Source: Phylloscopus collybita (lineage: Eukaryota > Chordata > Aves > Passeriformes > Phylloscopidae). From it: a DNA stretch of 64,000 nucleotides. The stretch covers positions 24,324,001-24,388,000 of the forward strand of contig JAJNNQ010000040.1 of assembly GCA_027886175.1 (NCBI GenBank). Reading direction: 5' to 3'. Below are positions 49,484 through 60,691 of the stretch, one piece after another. Under the pieces are notes generated by a model that did no database searches, was not told the DNA's origin, and saw nothing but the letters and a program-made list of their open reading frames with translations. The first letter of the stretch is position 1. Each line of letters opens with the position of its first letter. The position numbers and the translations under genes are program-made.

Positions 49484-50180
49484 ATCAATGCTATAATTCA
49501 GGAATATCTAAATGCTGTATGTTCTCCAAACTCTTCAGCTGAGAAATTCATGCTATTTTCCAGAAAACTGTATTTTAATCACCATAATTGAAAAAATGCA
49601 GGAACACATTATGAAAAGGAAAAAGATCATCCTCTGAATGTCATGGCACAGCAGGAAAATGAGTAGGATGGTATGTAAACTGTGAAGTAATGTGCACACC
49701 TACAGTACAAATGTTCTTTATCAAGCATCATACCATCATGAAGAGGATGGCAGGCAAAATATGTTATATAATCTCTTGCAAGAAGATGAGACACAAATCC
49801 CAACATAAAGAAACAAAAAAGGGCTGATTTTCTGCTCTTTCCCAAATGGTAGAGAGGAGAGGGAAGAAAAGTTCATGCAAAGGTTAAAGAAAACTTGTGG
49901 AAAATTAGAAATACCACCAAATTAAATAACCAATTAAACTGACTATCCTAGACAATTAAAGGATACAGATAACATCAGCAGATGCTGGAAAGCAGTAGCA
50001 AACATTTGTGTACCAAGTTATGTCTGTTACAAAATATACAAGGAAAAATAATGGATTTATCTTTACTTTTCATATAGTTATAATTCTATTCAGGTCATTT
50101 ATGTCAACTTATAGTCAAGAGGGACCATAGGTAGTATGGCTGGTGACATATGGCTGGGCCACATTCCAGATAAGGAGAGC

Positions 50181-50290
50181 TTTATTACTGCTGTTGTTGT
50201 TGTTGTTTTTTATTACTCCTACTACTGCTACTACTGCTACTACTACTACTACTATTACTACTTACTCTTGTTATTAATATTTACTACTTA
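50181..50290. repeat. compound trinucleotide repeat (TTG)n-(CTA/CTG)n
   Basis: TTG units (50191-50205) pass through a T run into CTA, CTG and TTA units up to about 50290. The Y/C/L-rich plus-strand frame here is a translation of the array. Confidence 0.92.
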
Positions 50291-51286
50291 CCATAGATGT
50301 ACAAGAAAAACAAGGTCAGTAATTGTTGGTACGTCTATGAGTGACTGTCCTCCTAAAAATTAAATCTTACTTCATTTTGGGTCATTTAGTAACACCAGTG
50401 ACTTTGTAAAGAGTAACTAAGCATGTAAAAAAGACATAGGACAAGAATAAAAGATTATTTTATGTATTTTGTTACCAATTATGAGTGACTCAGAAGTCAG
50501 CAAATCAAAACAAAATCATCCTTCAAATTCATCACAGTAGGAAGTTCCTTATGACATTGGTGAGCAAGCTCAATAATTTGTTTAATGAACTCAGCCACAG
50601 ATGGAGAGTACCCTGGAGGCTGTTCAGAAGCAATCAAATTCCTTCTCAAAAAGTAACTGTGCCAGGCATTTGGGGACTAAACCTCACACGAGAACCCAGT
50701 TTGAGAGGACACAGAACTGATTGCACCACCCGCGCCTCATACAAGGGTTTGTCAAAGCAAAGGGAGCAGGGAGGGGAAACTGATTTGTACCTGAAAAAGA
50801 ACTGCTTCTTAATTCCTGCTGGTTTCATTCTGGGTGGGGGGAAGGAAACCAATCACCTCTCAGGCAGTGGCCTAAACAGTGAGACAAAAAGCAGCAAATA
50901 GGCTGGGCTACGCTCCTTTTCTCTCAACAATCTAATTTTACCTCTACATGCCCTTTTCAAAATGGACTTGTGAGGAGATGCCCACACTGAGATTCCGTCT
51001 CTCTGCCACTTCTTTTCACAGGGGCTCTGTTTCTCACAGTATCCCAGCATAGACAGCATGCTGCTTGCAGTGGTATGGGCATTTTCTGGACTCCTGGCTC
51101 TAATTTGGGTTTAAGATCCTCTGCAAGAAAAAAACAGATGTCCTGCAGGGAGGAAGAATTGTTGTCTGAGTGCTCCCTTTCATAGCTAAGCAGGGATGGA
51201 AACAAGGCACCAGCTGTGTTTCCTACAGGAGCTGGTCCCATCCAGGGACAGGTTTTCAGCCACCCTCTGAGCTGGACACTCACGTG

Positions 51287-51329
51287 AGTCCCGTGTCCCG
51301 TGCTCCATGCCCTGTGCCCCGTGCCATGG
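51287..51329. repeat. degenerate CCCGTG-type short repeat
   Basis: Successive CCCGTGTCCCGTGCTCC, CCTGTGCCC and CGTGCC words form a degenerate 5-10 base tandem array, GC-richer than its surroundings and CpG-containing. Confidence 0.7.
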
Positions 51330-51756
51330 TCCTGGTTGCACAGAGGATTTGGCAGAAGCCAGCCCAGCATCCTGCAGTCCCCACTGTAGAGCTGCTGCCC
51401 TGCTAAGGACAGCTTCAGACAAGCTTGGTCACAAATCTGGCTCCAAACAGCCAAAGACTATTGACATCTCATTTCAGACTCCTCTGCCAGATACACTGTT
51501 CTGAGCCCAGATTTTCGGACTCCTAGCTCAGCTGTCCTTTTTAATAAATGTTAAACCAACATTTTTTTTTTTTTAGAAGGTTCAATTTGCACCTCACTAT
51601 TCTCCCAGAGATTTCACATCACTCAATCTTTGAACTCTTTTTGGCAGGGAAATTGTTTTGTTTTTCTTCTTCAGCAAACAAGTTCTGCTCTTTTTTTTAC
51701 TATTGATAAGGCTATTCCATACATCACTGGAAATACAGGCCTGAAGTCCTGATTCA

Positions 51757-51803
51757 GCACAGAGAAATGGCTCCATACAAGCACAGAGAAATCCTCCATA
51801 CAA
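51757..51803. repeat. 24-bp tandem duplication
   Basis: GCACAGAGAAAT followed by GGCTCCATACAA is repeated directly as GCACAGAGAAAT-CCTCCATACAA, with one base lost and one change. It is a young local duplication. Confidence 0.93.
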
Positions 51804-52000
51804 GATGAGGCTTTGGGTTAAGGAACAGTCCACTGAACGCACAGATACCCCAGTAAAATTTCTTTTTCTGTTGTTCTGCTGCAGTGAAATCATTTTCTCC
51901 CATGAAGAATACATATATGATAAATGATCAGGTTATTTTTATTCTAAATTGTATTTTATATGAAGCAGTCATGGGAAAAGCAAAGATCCAAGAGGTTCAG

Positions 52001-52072
52001 TGTTTAAAGCCAGAAGGAATCATTAGATCATCCAGTCAGGCTTCTGAAATATCATAGGCCATTAAATTTCAT
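52001..52072 (-). mobile_element. ancient CR1-type relic (sauropsid)
   Basis: The plus strand reads TTTAAAGCCAGAAGGAATCA, TTAGATCATCCAGTC, then ATCATAGGCCATTAAATTTCA. This is the reverse complement of a CR1-like 3' segment I know mainly from turtle and crocodile genomes (GCCAGAAGGGACCATTAGATCATCTAGTC type). The match is by recall, and the relic is strongly diverged and short. It probably predates bird radiation. Confidence 0.6.
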
Positions 52073-53081
52073 GATGGTATCTTATATTAAATCCAAAGGC
52101 TTTAAAAAAACGAAAGATTTTCAGGCGCTCACATCTTTTGAGGAGATTAAACTGCATGTTGCAGGCAGAATACCAGAGAGACCAAGCTGGTGCCAAAGGA
52201 GTAGTGAATGGCAAAGAATTGATTAGGTGCAGGATGTTCCTGGAAAATAGTGCCCTCATCACTGGGCAAAGTAAAAAAAAAGAAGGATCTGTCAATCTTC
52301 CCTGGGATTTAAGCCACGTTTCTGACCCCCATTCTGAACGTGTCATGGACAAAGAAGCAACCTGTATCAGCAAAACAAGGGATCACAGGCAATCTGGTCC
52401 CACGAACAAGGAAGACCCCCTTGGCTGGTCTATCCACACTGTGGAGTCTGTAGCATTTTGTTAAGACACAGCAGTAAATCCTCTTTTCTAAGAAAGGATT
52501 TTAGATGATCCTTTTCTGTTCATCTTATGGGAAATCAAGTCAGCACAAAGAAAGCTGAATGAAAGATTCAACTGCACTTCCCCAGTGGCACTGGTTGGTG
52601 GGATGGACCAGCTACAGAGTGACTGAGGTAAGTGGATAGGTCCTCACCCAGATCTCACCAGTCTTGCTAGGTCCTCCTCCAGCTACAACTCTCTATGAAT
52701 AGTAAACTTGGAGTTGAAGTCATGCTCGGAAGAAAATCTGTTTTAAATTCTCAGCTTTTATAATATCTGGACTTCTTAAAATTTAAGAAAACTGGCTATA
52801 TTTAACAGTCAGAAAATGTGAGCTTTGAAATAGAATAAGTGAGCGGGAAAACATAAAGAAGAATTATTTTTAGGGAAAGTGGCAGAAGAATGAGCATCTT
52901 GTTGAAGTGCCCAAAACTGTTACCAATTAGAGTATATATTTATCAAGTATTCATGGACTCCATCCTGCTATAGGCTTCAAACATTTAGCATGAAACTATT
53001 CCTCATCTTTTAGTGATTCTGAAGAGTCTGAAAGATTCCAAAAATCCAGAAGACCAAATGGATATGGGCAAACCTTCATTA
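52073..53081. other. non-coding unique sequence
   Basis: No supported gene. Opposed open frames at 52138-52464 (plus, 108 codons) and 52062-52373 (minus, 103 codons) cover the same bases, as expected by chance, and have no domain features. Confidence 0.55.
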
Positions 53082-53136
53082 TAATCATTTCACAGTGAGG
53101 TAGCTGCATTCAAGTGAATTGCTCAAGGGAAAATCT
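53082..53136 (-). mobile_element. probable MIR SINE core relic
   Basis: The plus strand reads TTATAATCATTTCACAGTGAGG, then AAGTGAATTGCTCAAGGGAAA, which parallels the reverse complement of the MIR core (ATTTTACAGATGAGG ... AAGTGACTTGCCCAAGGTCA). Only the core is recognisable, so the call is tentative. Confidence 0.45.
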
Positions 53137-56100
53137 CTAAAGGGCTACTTTGTCATCTCACTGCATTGATACACACTTTCTTTGATTACAACTAAAATCT
53201 AAGCACTCATCTGATTCAGGAACACTCAATGAGTTCCTTTTTTATTATTAAGCGAGGATAAGGTAAACAGTGGATGTCATTGCAGTACCAAAGACATCCT
53301 TCTGGATTATAGGTGAACAGGAGTCACTAAAATCTGGCAGGCACCCATGGACTGCTTAAAATGGAATATTCAATATTCTGTGAATATTCTCTTGCCTTCA
53401 AGGGATCCTCACGCAGACTTGCGATGTATGTCAGCCACTTTGCTCCCTGCCTTGAAGGAGAGTGGTAACCCATACAAAAGCAAACTGCAGCAGTATTTAA
53501 GTTCCTGAAAGGACAGAGGAGCACATTTTCTGCCTGATAAATTGAACATCCTGAGTCTTTACTCAATTAATTTCTCAGAGCTGGCAGGGCATCCTTTATT
53601 CTAGGAGAAAGTGATGTTAACACCTCTTATCAATATCTCTATAAAGATCAGCTCTTGACTGCTACTTTTGGCTCATGTGTCAGCTTGGTGCATGTCAGAG
53701 GAAACGACTCTGGGCAGCTACAGGGGTGGGCGGCGGTGTCATGTGAACTCAGTCTCCAAGACCTCGAGCAACACGGTGCACTGAAACAAGAATCTGAGTG
53801 GCATTTAGTTCAGCCTGTAAATGAATGAACGCAAAGTGTCATCCTGCACTTCAGAATGAAAAGAAAATAATTCCTTTAGACAGACTGATCTAGTTTTATC
53901 AGCATTGACTTAAGTGGCAGGCCAGGGTGAAAGTCTTTTGAAATTTCTGTGTTGGAGCAAGAGAGGTTTGCCAGCCAACACAGAATAAACTCTACCCAAG
54001 ATTTATCTTCTCTGACATATTGTTAGACAGTGGAATCCATAAGTGAAATTTCATGGTGGTTTCCAGGAGGTCAGACTTGTTGATGAAAACAGTCTGTTCT
54101 GAACCAAAGTAAATACCCATGGCAGTTTTTACAGAATGCATTCTATTTTAAAATTTATTTTAAAATTGGTGAATTGAGTGGAAGAAAGGAAGTTGCAATA
54201 AGAGTGGAACAGATAATTCAATCTACGTTAGTATTTCTTGGCTCTTACCAGATTTTTTTCTCTTTGCAAGAGAAGAAAAGATCACAGTCCTTTCCTTTCT
54301 TTCACATTTGCTCTGTTTCAACATGAAAGAGAATGACATCAGCTCTTCACAACCTACAAATAAATAAATAAGAACAGATTTGAATAACAGTTTGCTCTGT
54401 AAAACCTTTGGAACCTTGTTCTATTTTTTCCCAGAGTTGTTCTTCCATACAACTCCAAACCCTACCTTCCAAAAACCAAGTCCCACACTGCAGATCTGGC
54501 TTGCCATGCACAAAGCTCTCCATCTCCCCTTACTGGCACCAGCCACCCTCAAATACAATTGGGGATCCCCTTAGCCTGGAGCATTCACAAAGCAGACTGC
54601 TACATTAGTTACAGAGCTTGTGTAAATTACAGTTTTGTGCAAATAAACTATTTACATGCAATTTTTTCAGAATTTCCATGTCCTTAGCAAGCAACCTATA
54701 ACTTGAAAACTAGCAATTTTTTGTGTGAAGAAGAAACCAGTCATTGTTTTCAGCGATCCATCCTTCGTGTTCCCATATGGCAGCAAAAGCCAGGGCTATA
54801 GCAGCATAACTTGACTCAGAGACTACCTCCTATCCTACAGATGGTGAGTAAGTAAATGATTATTAAAATAGCAAGTGTAAGGCAATAGTGTATTTTCAAC
54901 TTGTTCAAAGGGAGGCATTGAGAACCTAAGACCAGCTTTTGCCATTCCAGGCAAGTGCACAAAAGAGTTCCAGCTTACAGTGGTCCAGAGTGTCCCTGTC
55001 CTACATTTATCACCCTGGGCACCTCAAAAAATCTCGCCAAGGTTTGGAATTGCAAGGAGAGATCAGGAGCTACCAGCAGAGTGGGTCACAGGAAATCGAA
55101 TCACCTTCCCGTTTTCACCTGCAGAAACAAGGTGTGCATCAAAGTGCTCTGCCTCCCTGCCTCCCTCCAGCTGACCGGCACCAGCCTTGGGGCAATGCAT
55201 GACAGACACTGCAGAGCAGGGGCTGATCAGCTGGAGACTGAGGATCTCAGAGCCAGTTCTGTGAGCACAGCTCAGAAATACTTTCAGTGAACTTAATGAG
55301 AGGCTTTTCTTGATGAAAATTGGCAGCTGGTGACAAGTTCAGTGGTTTTGAAGGGATGTATTGTGAGGGAATGTGCAGACAGCATTTACAAGAGCCTACT
55401 TCTTTTTTGTCTCTGTCTACAAAACAACCCTGATTAGGTAAAGATAATAGCAGTTGTTTATCTTTGAAGGTACGCATCTCAGCTGTGAGTTTTACATCTT
55501 TGTAACAGCATAGAATAATTTTTTATAAGAAGGTTATAAGAAGGCTAAGTGTCTGTGCTTTTTTTTAAAGGCAGTATGATACAGCACTGATACTACAACC
55601 TTAGGCTCCCATTCATCTCAAAGGATCCATTGACTTCATAAACTCAGAGACAAAAGTATCTTAACACACTTCATTTTAGCTAAAGCAAAAAAAGCAGCTA
55701 AAAAAAGTGACAAATATTATGTTCCTAAAATTGGAAATTGAGTCATTTGGACAAACTGTGACACTCTTGTCTCTCTCCCTGGCAATCAGAAGACAAAATT
55801 TTCTCTAAAAAAAGAAACAACAGGCTAGATGTTAATTCTTGACCTCTATGACTCACCAGGGATTGTCTTACTGCACATCACTCACATGACCGACAATTTT
55901 TATCAGTGCTGACTCTAAGATGTCTTTCAGCAGCATATTGTCAAGGACCATGATCAAAATCACACCCTTCTTTCTTACCCCCAAAGATACTATGCATTCT
56001 TAGTGTCCTTGGAATAGCCTGCCCATACTCCATAGCAAGGCTTTGAAAACACCAGGCAGAGCTCTCTGACAGTGCAGTTGGATTTTACTGAGCACAATTC

Positions 56101-59100
56101 ACAATGAGCTTGTTGCTCTCCTCTTCTAGTGTAAAATGAACAATAAAGATTGAATAGATCTGGTTATGATGTGCCATCTTTTCCTGGTGAATAGAACTTT
56201 CTGTGGTTTCATAGTTCTGGATCTAGAGAAATAAGAAATAAAGGCATAAGTAACTTCATTTGAAAAGAAACTCATGTGCTGCTTTTATTGCTTTTTCTCC
56301 CCTTTCTATTAGTAATTTTACAGTAATGTTGTGAGTGTAAACAACCAGCCTATTTTGTGAAATAAAATAAGATCAAGTGCATTCCACCAAGTATTGTTCC
56401 TGTTTCACAGTAAATGCTGTGTGAACAATGTCATAAACTCTTGTGAGAGCACCAGTTTGGGACCATCCAAATTGTTGAGGTGATTTAGGAGCATGTGCTC
56501 TGCTGGCTGTTATGGCTACACTTCCAGGTCACTTGATACTTGTGAAATTCCCATGCAGTTTCAAGCTTATGCCTAGACTAGACTGATTTTGACAATTTTA
56601 AAACATGTTCCAAACATTAAAAAAAAAAAACCTTCCAATTACTATGCTGCTAAGAAAGACAGAAAATTCCAGGTTCAGTGTTGATTCCAGCTATGTAGGC
56701 CAGTGGATTTGCACTTGCCTGGCTGAGATCAGCATCTTCATTTTATCAGAGATAAAACTCTGTTTGCCACTAATTCTCATCATGACCTCAGTATTTTTTC
56801 CTTCACGTGGTCATTTAATATGTCTCACATACTAGAAAGAGAAGGTATTCCACACTGCCCATTAAAATGTGCTACATTTTTCGGGTGTATTTTACATGTG
56901 AGCAGCCTGGAGACAGAAAAGCTTTGGTCAGCTTCTTTCTTCTCAGTTTAAACATCATGTCTTCAGCTCTCACAATGAAAAAAAAAAAAAAAAAAAGCAC
57001 TTATAGAAACTTTTCTATTTAATTACATTCAATAACTGCTCTAATTTCTTGATTATTAATCTTCCTCAGACATTATCAGAAACCCAGATTTAGTGTTGCG
57101 ACAAATGTATGACATAAGTTCCACAGAAAGTCTAGGCTGCAGAAAGCTAAAGGAAGAATTTTTTGCCTCTTTTTTCTTTGGAGAAGTACAGGCTTCAGGC
57201 AATTTTATGTTTGGCTCTTTGCATAATTTCACCTAATACCTTTGAACACCTTCACTCATTCTCTGCTCCTGAACCACAAACATCCCAACTCTCAAATCGT
57301 AAGTGTCTTGGTCAAGATGCCACTACAGCCTTTCTGTGCTAAGCAGCTTCACTTGGGAATTCTCTTACACATTCCCATTTTTCTGCTATGGATTCATTAT
57401 CTGGGATGATTCTTGCCTAAATTGAAAATATTAAAAATATGAGATAAGGCTTATTTGGGGATGTAAAATTACTCCCCACAAAAATCAGAAGATTCAAAAT
57501 GAGAGGGCAGGGGAACAGCACGGCAGATCCATAGCTAAATCACAGGAGCTTTATCCCAGAGCTTCTTATATTGATGCAAAGTTCCCTTGCAAGTTTCTTC
57601 TCCAATGAACATCAATGTCATGCAGAAAGGACAGAACAAGGCACTAGTTTGGACACAAGCTTCTTGTCCACAGCACGACTCATTGCTGCTCTGGTTAGAG
57701 ATGCTCTATTGGTTGCATGACTGTGATGGCAAAGAGGGAGAATGATGCCTGTGAAGGCTCAGGCAAAGCTTGATATCAGTTTATGTGAGTATTCAATTTA
57801 CACTGTTAATGCTGAAGCAAACTAGGTACCCATTACATAAATAACATGAGAACATTAAACCATTCTATGACCTAATGAAAGATAAAACTTTTTTTTTTTT
57901 AAGTGTTATAAACCAACTGGAAAATGCTGATGAGAGAGCAGTCCTTTCTCTGCTATTGCAGCAATTTACAATGTGGGTTTTAGTCTCTTCCCTCCATTGC
58001 CCCTGTCCTTCATTGCAGAACTGACTTGTTTTCTCATTTGAAAAAAACCAGCCCTCTAGCAGCTCACTGATCTCTGGAAAAGGATTAACCTATTTGAAGT
58101 CATCACCAGGGGCTTCAAGCAGGTGTCCAGAAGAGCAGATGTGAACTGTTCTCAGTAATTACTTTCAGCTCTCAATTTGTCCTTCACTGGCCATTGGAAA
58201 TTTAACCTTAAAAAGTCAGATGGCACTTACTCGTCATCTTCAAAGCATGTAAAACTCAAAGCAAGAAAAGTTACAACACAGGAACTTCTCCAGCTTTTCT
58301 TGACAAAAAGCCCTTGCAGATGCTTCTGGGATGTAAGAGATTAGGAGAGGTGAAAGTGTTGCCTGAGATGTCAGAGTACTCTTAAGAGATGCTGTGACAC
58401 AATGGAGGAAGCTGTGCTTGACCAGAATTTGTGAACAGGCCAGCTAGCATCACCTGGCCACAATAAGATCCAGATGACAAAGATTTTCAGGCAGTGAATC
58501 TGTATTTCCTGTCTGTCTCCAGTGGGAATATATACCTCAAGCTACTGTATTTTAACAATAATACTTCTACTTGACAGTTGCTTTTCAACAGACAGTAGTC
58601 TCAGACACATTTTCTTACTTCAGCAAATACATTCCCATAGTAAAAATTACAAAGGAAAGAAAGAAACTTCAGCTATGAGCAAAGTGGTTACAGCAAAGGT
58701 AGACAGGAATTAGACCATCCAAAGAATGTAATTTTTTAAGCACTAATGATCACAGGCTATATGCTGCAAAATGCCTGTGAGAGATTATGTTAACCACCAC
58801 CTGGCTGCCTGCAAAGAGCACGGCTGTCTCATCCTCCTGGCCACAGTGAGGTTCTAATATTTTCCTCCCATTAGAATGGCACATTTTTGAAAACACCTTG
58901 GAAACTGTAAAATGATGTCTTGGGTTTGGGTTTGTTTATCTGATACTTTTTAAAAAGCATTTTCATTGAAGAAAATTATCAAATTCTCCCTGGGGCCACA
59001 ACTCCAGAGTTTTACTGGGTTTCCATCATTCTGTTCTGAAGTTCTGCAGTTTATGTCAGGTCTCCTACCTTAAAAGTTATGAATTCTATTTAAAAATCTA

Positions 59101-60620
59101 ATTTTTGCATAGAAAATTCAAGCAATCTTCATAAGCCTAAATACGTTTGACCAGGCTTTGTAACGTAAGGGATCCTAATTTGTCACCTTAAAACCCCCCA
59201 CAAGAACTCTGAATTTTATACTTAAAGGGTTCCTCAAAATTCCTCAAGTTTCCTTACAACTGTGTACAATCCTAAAACATATCCAGCTAGGATTGTCTTA
59301 AATCCAGGTGCATCAGACTTTGAAGTAATCTCTTTCTCTTCAAAAAGAGAAAAAGATTTAGTCATATTTTCCAAACACTGATCCAACCAACTGAAAAGTA
59401 TCTGCTGAACAATCCATCATGTGCCACTCTGCTCTACCTTAAGCTGAAAATACAATCTCCAGTTCCACAATCAAATACCCATGGGGAAGATAAACCAAGC
59501 AGGGCACAAGTGATGTACCTGACTTTACTGAGTGGTGACACGGAATCCTCCACGGAATCCTCCACCACTGATGATCGCAGCCATGGCTCAGCCGTGGGCT
59601 CTGCCTGGACCCAATCTCCCAAAAGATCCTCTGTAAAGCTTTAAGTTCTCCCTCTCCCCCCAGGAATTGGAGAAAGAAGAATTTTATAGTTACAATACCA
59701 GGAGGGGTGAGATTGTGCAATATTTGGTACTGCTGGGTGACATGCAGGTAGGGTCACTGGAAGTGAGAGGAATTTCTGGGGATATGGTGCTTCAAAAATC
59801 AAGACCATATGGTTGATGAGTTTTGGATGAATTTTCAGGTAAGTAGAGAGATTGCACTTTCAAACTGGTGTGACTATGACAGAGAGGCCTGATTCCATTT
59901 CAGAGATAAATACCACAGACTCTTGATGCATTATGGGAAGGCTGAATTTCCTAAATAGTGGCTAAAAAATGAACACTATCAGTATTACAATACTGATATA
60001 CAATGCCTGTACAATACCAGTACAAGGCATTCATGGATATTACCCAGCACATTTCTTCAACTCAGTTACAGCAGTCAATGAGATGTAGCACTGTGGGATT
60101 TCAGCAAGTGTAGAGGAGAGATGGACAGAATAATTGAAAGTAACTGCAGAATGATAAAAATTTTATTCAGTGTATATTTAAAATCAAATAACAAAAAGGA
60201 GTAGATTTTTAGCTAAAGATTTGGACTTCAGAAAAGCAAATTTAAAGAAGCTAAGGAAATTTATTAGCAAAATCTGTTGGACTGAAATGATACAGCAGCT
60301 TAACTGTGGAATGAGAAAGGAATTTATTGCTGTCTGAAGATCTCTGAAAATAACAAAAACCTTTAACCTGAGCCAGAAATAAAATTCATAGAAATGGAAT
60401 AACACTTATGTAAATAAATATACATCATTAAAGGGATATTTAAAAATATATTATACTACCCTTTAAAAGGATATAAGCAAAAAGTTTACAAGGCATAGAA
60501 AGGCAAAAAGACAGATATGTAAGTAAAGCTAAATTTGGCAGGTTAAGACATACAAGGATAATAGACAGTAACTGACAAAAAGCAACCTGAGCTGGATCCT
60601 GCAAGGATAGAAACCTGAAC
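53137..60620. other. non-coding unique sequence with a CpG-retaining patch
   Basis: About 7.5 kb with no supported gene or young repeat. At 53700-53835 several CpG dinucleotides survive in otherwise CpG-poor DNA, including a GC-box-like GGGTGGGCGG (53724-53733). GC-richer patches at 54940-55260 are open in three plus frames, none with a domain. A 19-A run is near 56978, a T run near 57889, and a 12-bp tandem duplication is at 59539-59562. Confidence 0.52.
59539..59562. repeat. 12-bp perfect tandem duplication
   Basis: CACGGAATCCTC occurs twice in direct succession with no mismatch, followed by a partial third start (CACC). Confidence 0.94.
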
Positions 60621-60691
60621 AAAAAAAAAAACACAAAAAAACCCAAAAAAACAAAACAAAACAAAAAAAACCCAACAACAACAACAAAACC
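60621..60691. repeat. A/C low-complexity tract
   Basis: A-rich tract with CCC and CA interruptions ending in (CAA)n units. It is of the same type as those at 16744 and 26638. The F/V/L-rich minus-strand frame over it is compositional. Confidence 0.92.

Larger units (their letters stand above)
49484..52000. other. non-coding sequence with simple repeats
   Basis: No supported gene. The longest open frame in the window (50957-51454, minus, 165 codons) lies here; it runs through a slippage-type repeat (51287-51329), is opposed by plus-strand frames of 78 and 65 codons, and has no signal peptide, domain or splice context. Trinucleotide repeats (50181-50290) and a 24-bp tandem duplication (51757-51803) are listed separately. 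A T run is near 51560. Confidence 0.52.

Noticed and set aside
50646..50760. tRNA-like sequence on the minus strand (GGTGGTGCAATCAGTT and a GGGTTCTC block)
   Set aside because: The D-arm-like part is suggestive, but no consistent acceptor stem, anticodon stem or B-box (GGTTCGAATCC type) can be folded.
50957..51454. Longest open frame (165 codons, minus strand)
   Set aside because: No domain, signal peptide or splice context; it crosses a degenerate short repeat and is opposed by plus-strand frames. Length is compatible with chance in a GC-richer patch.
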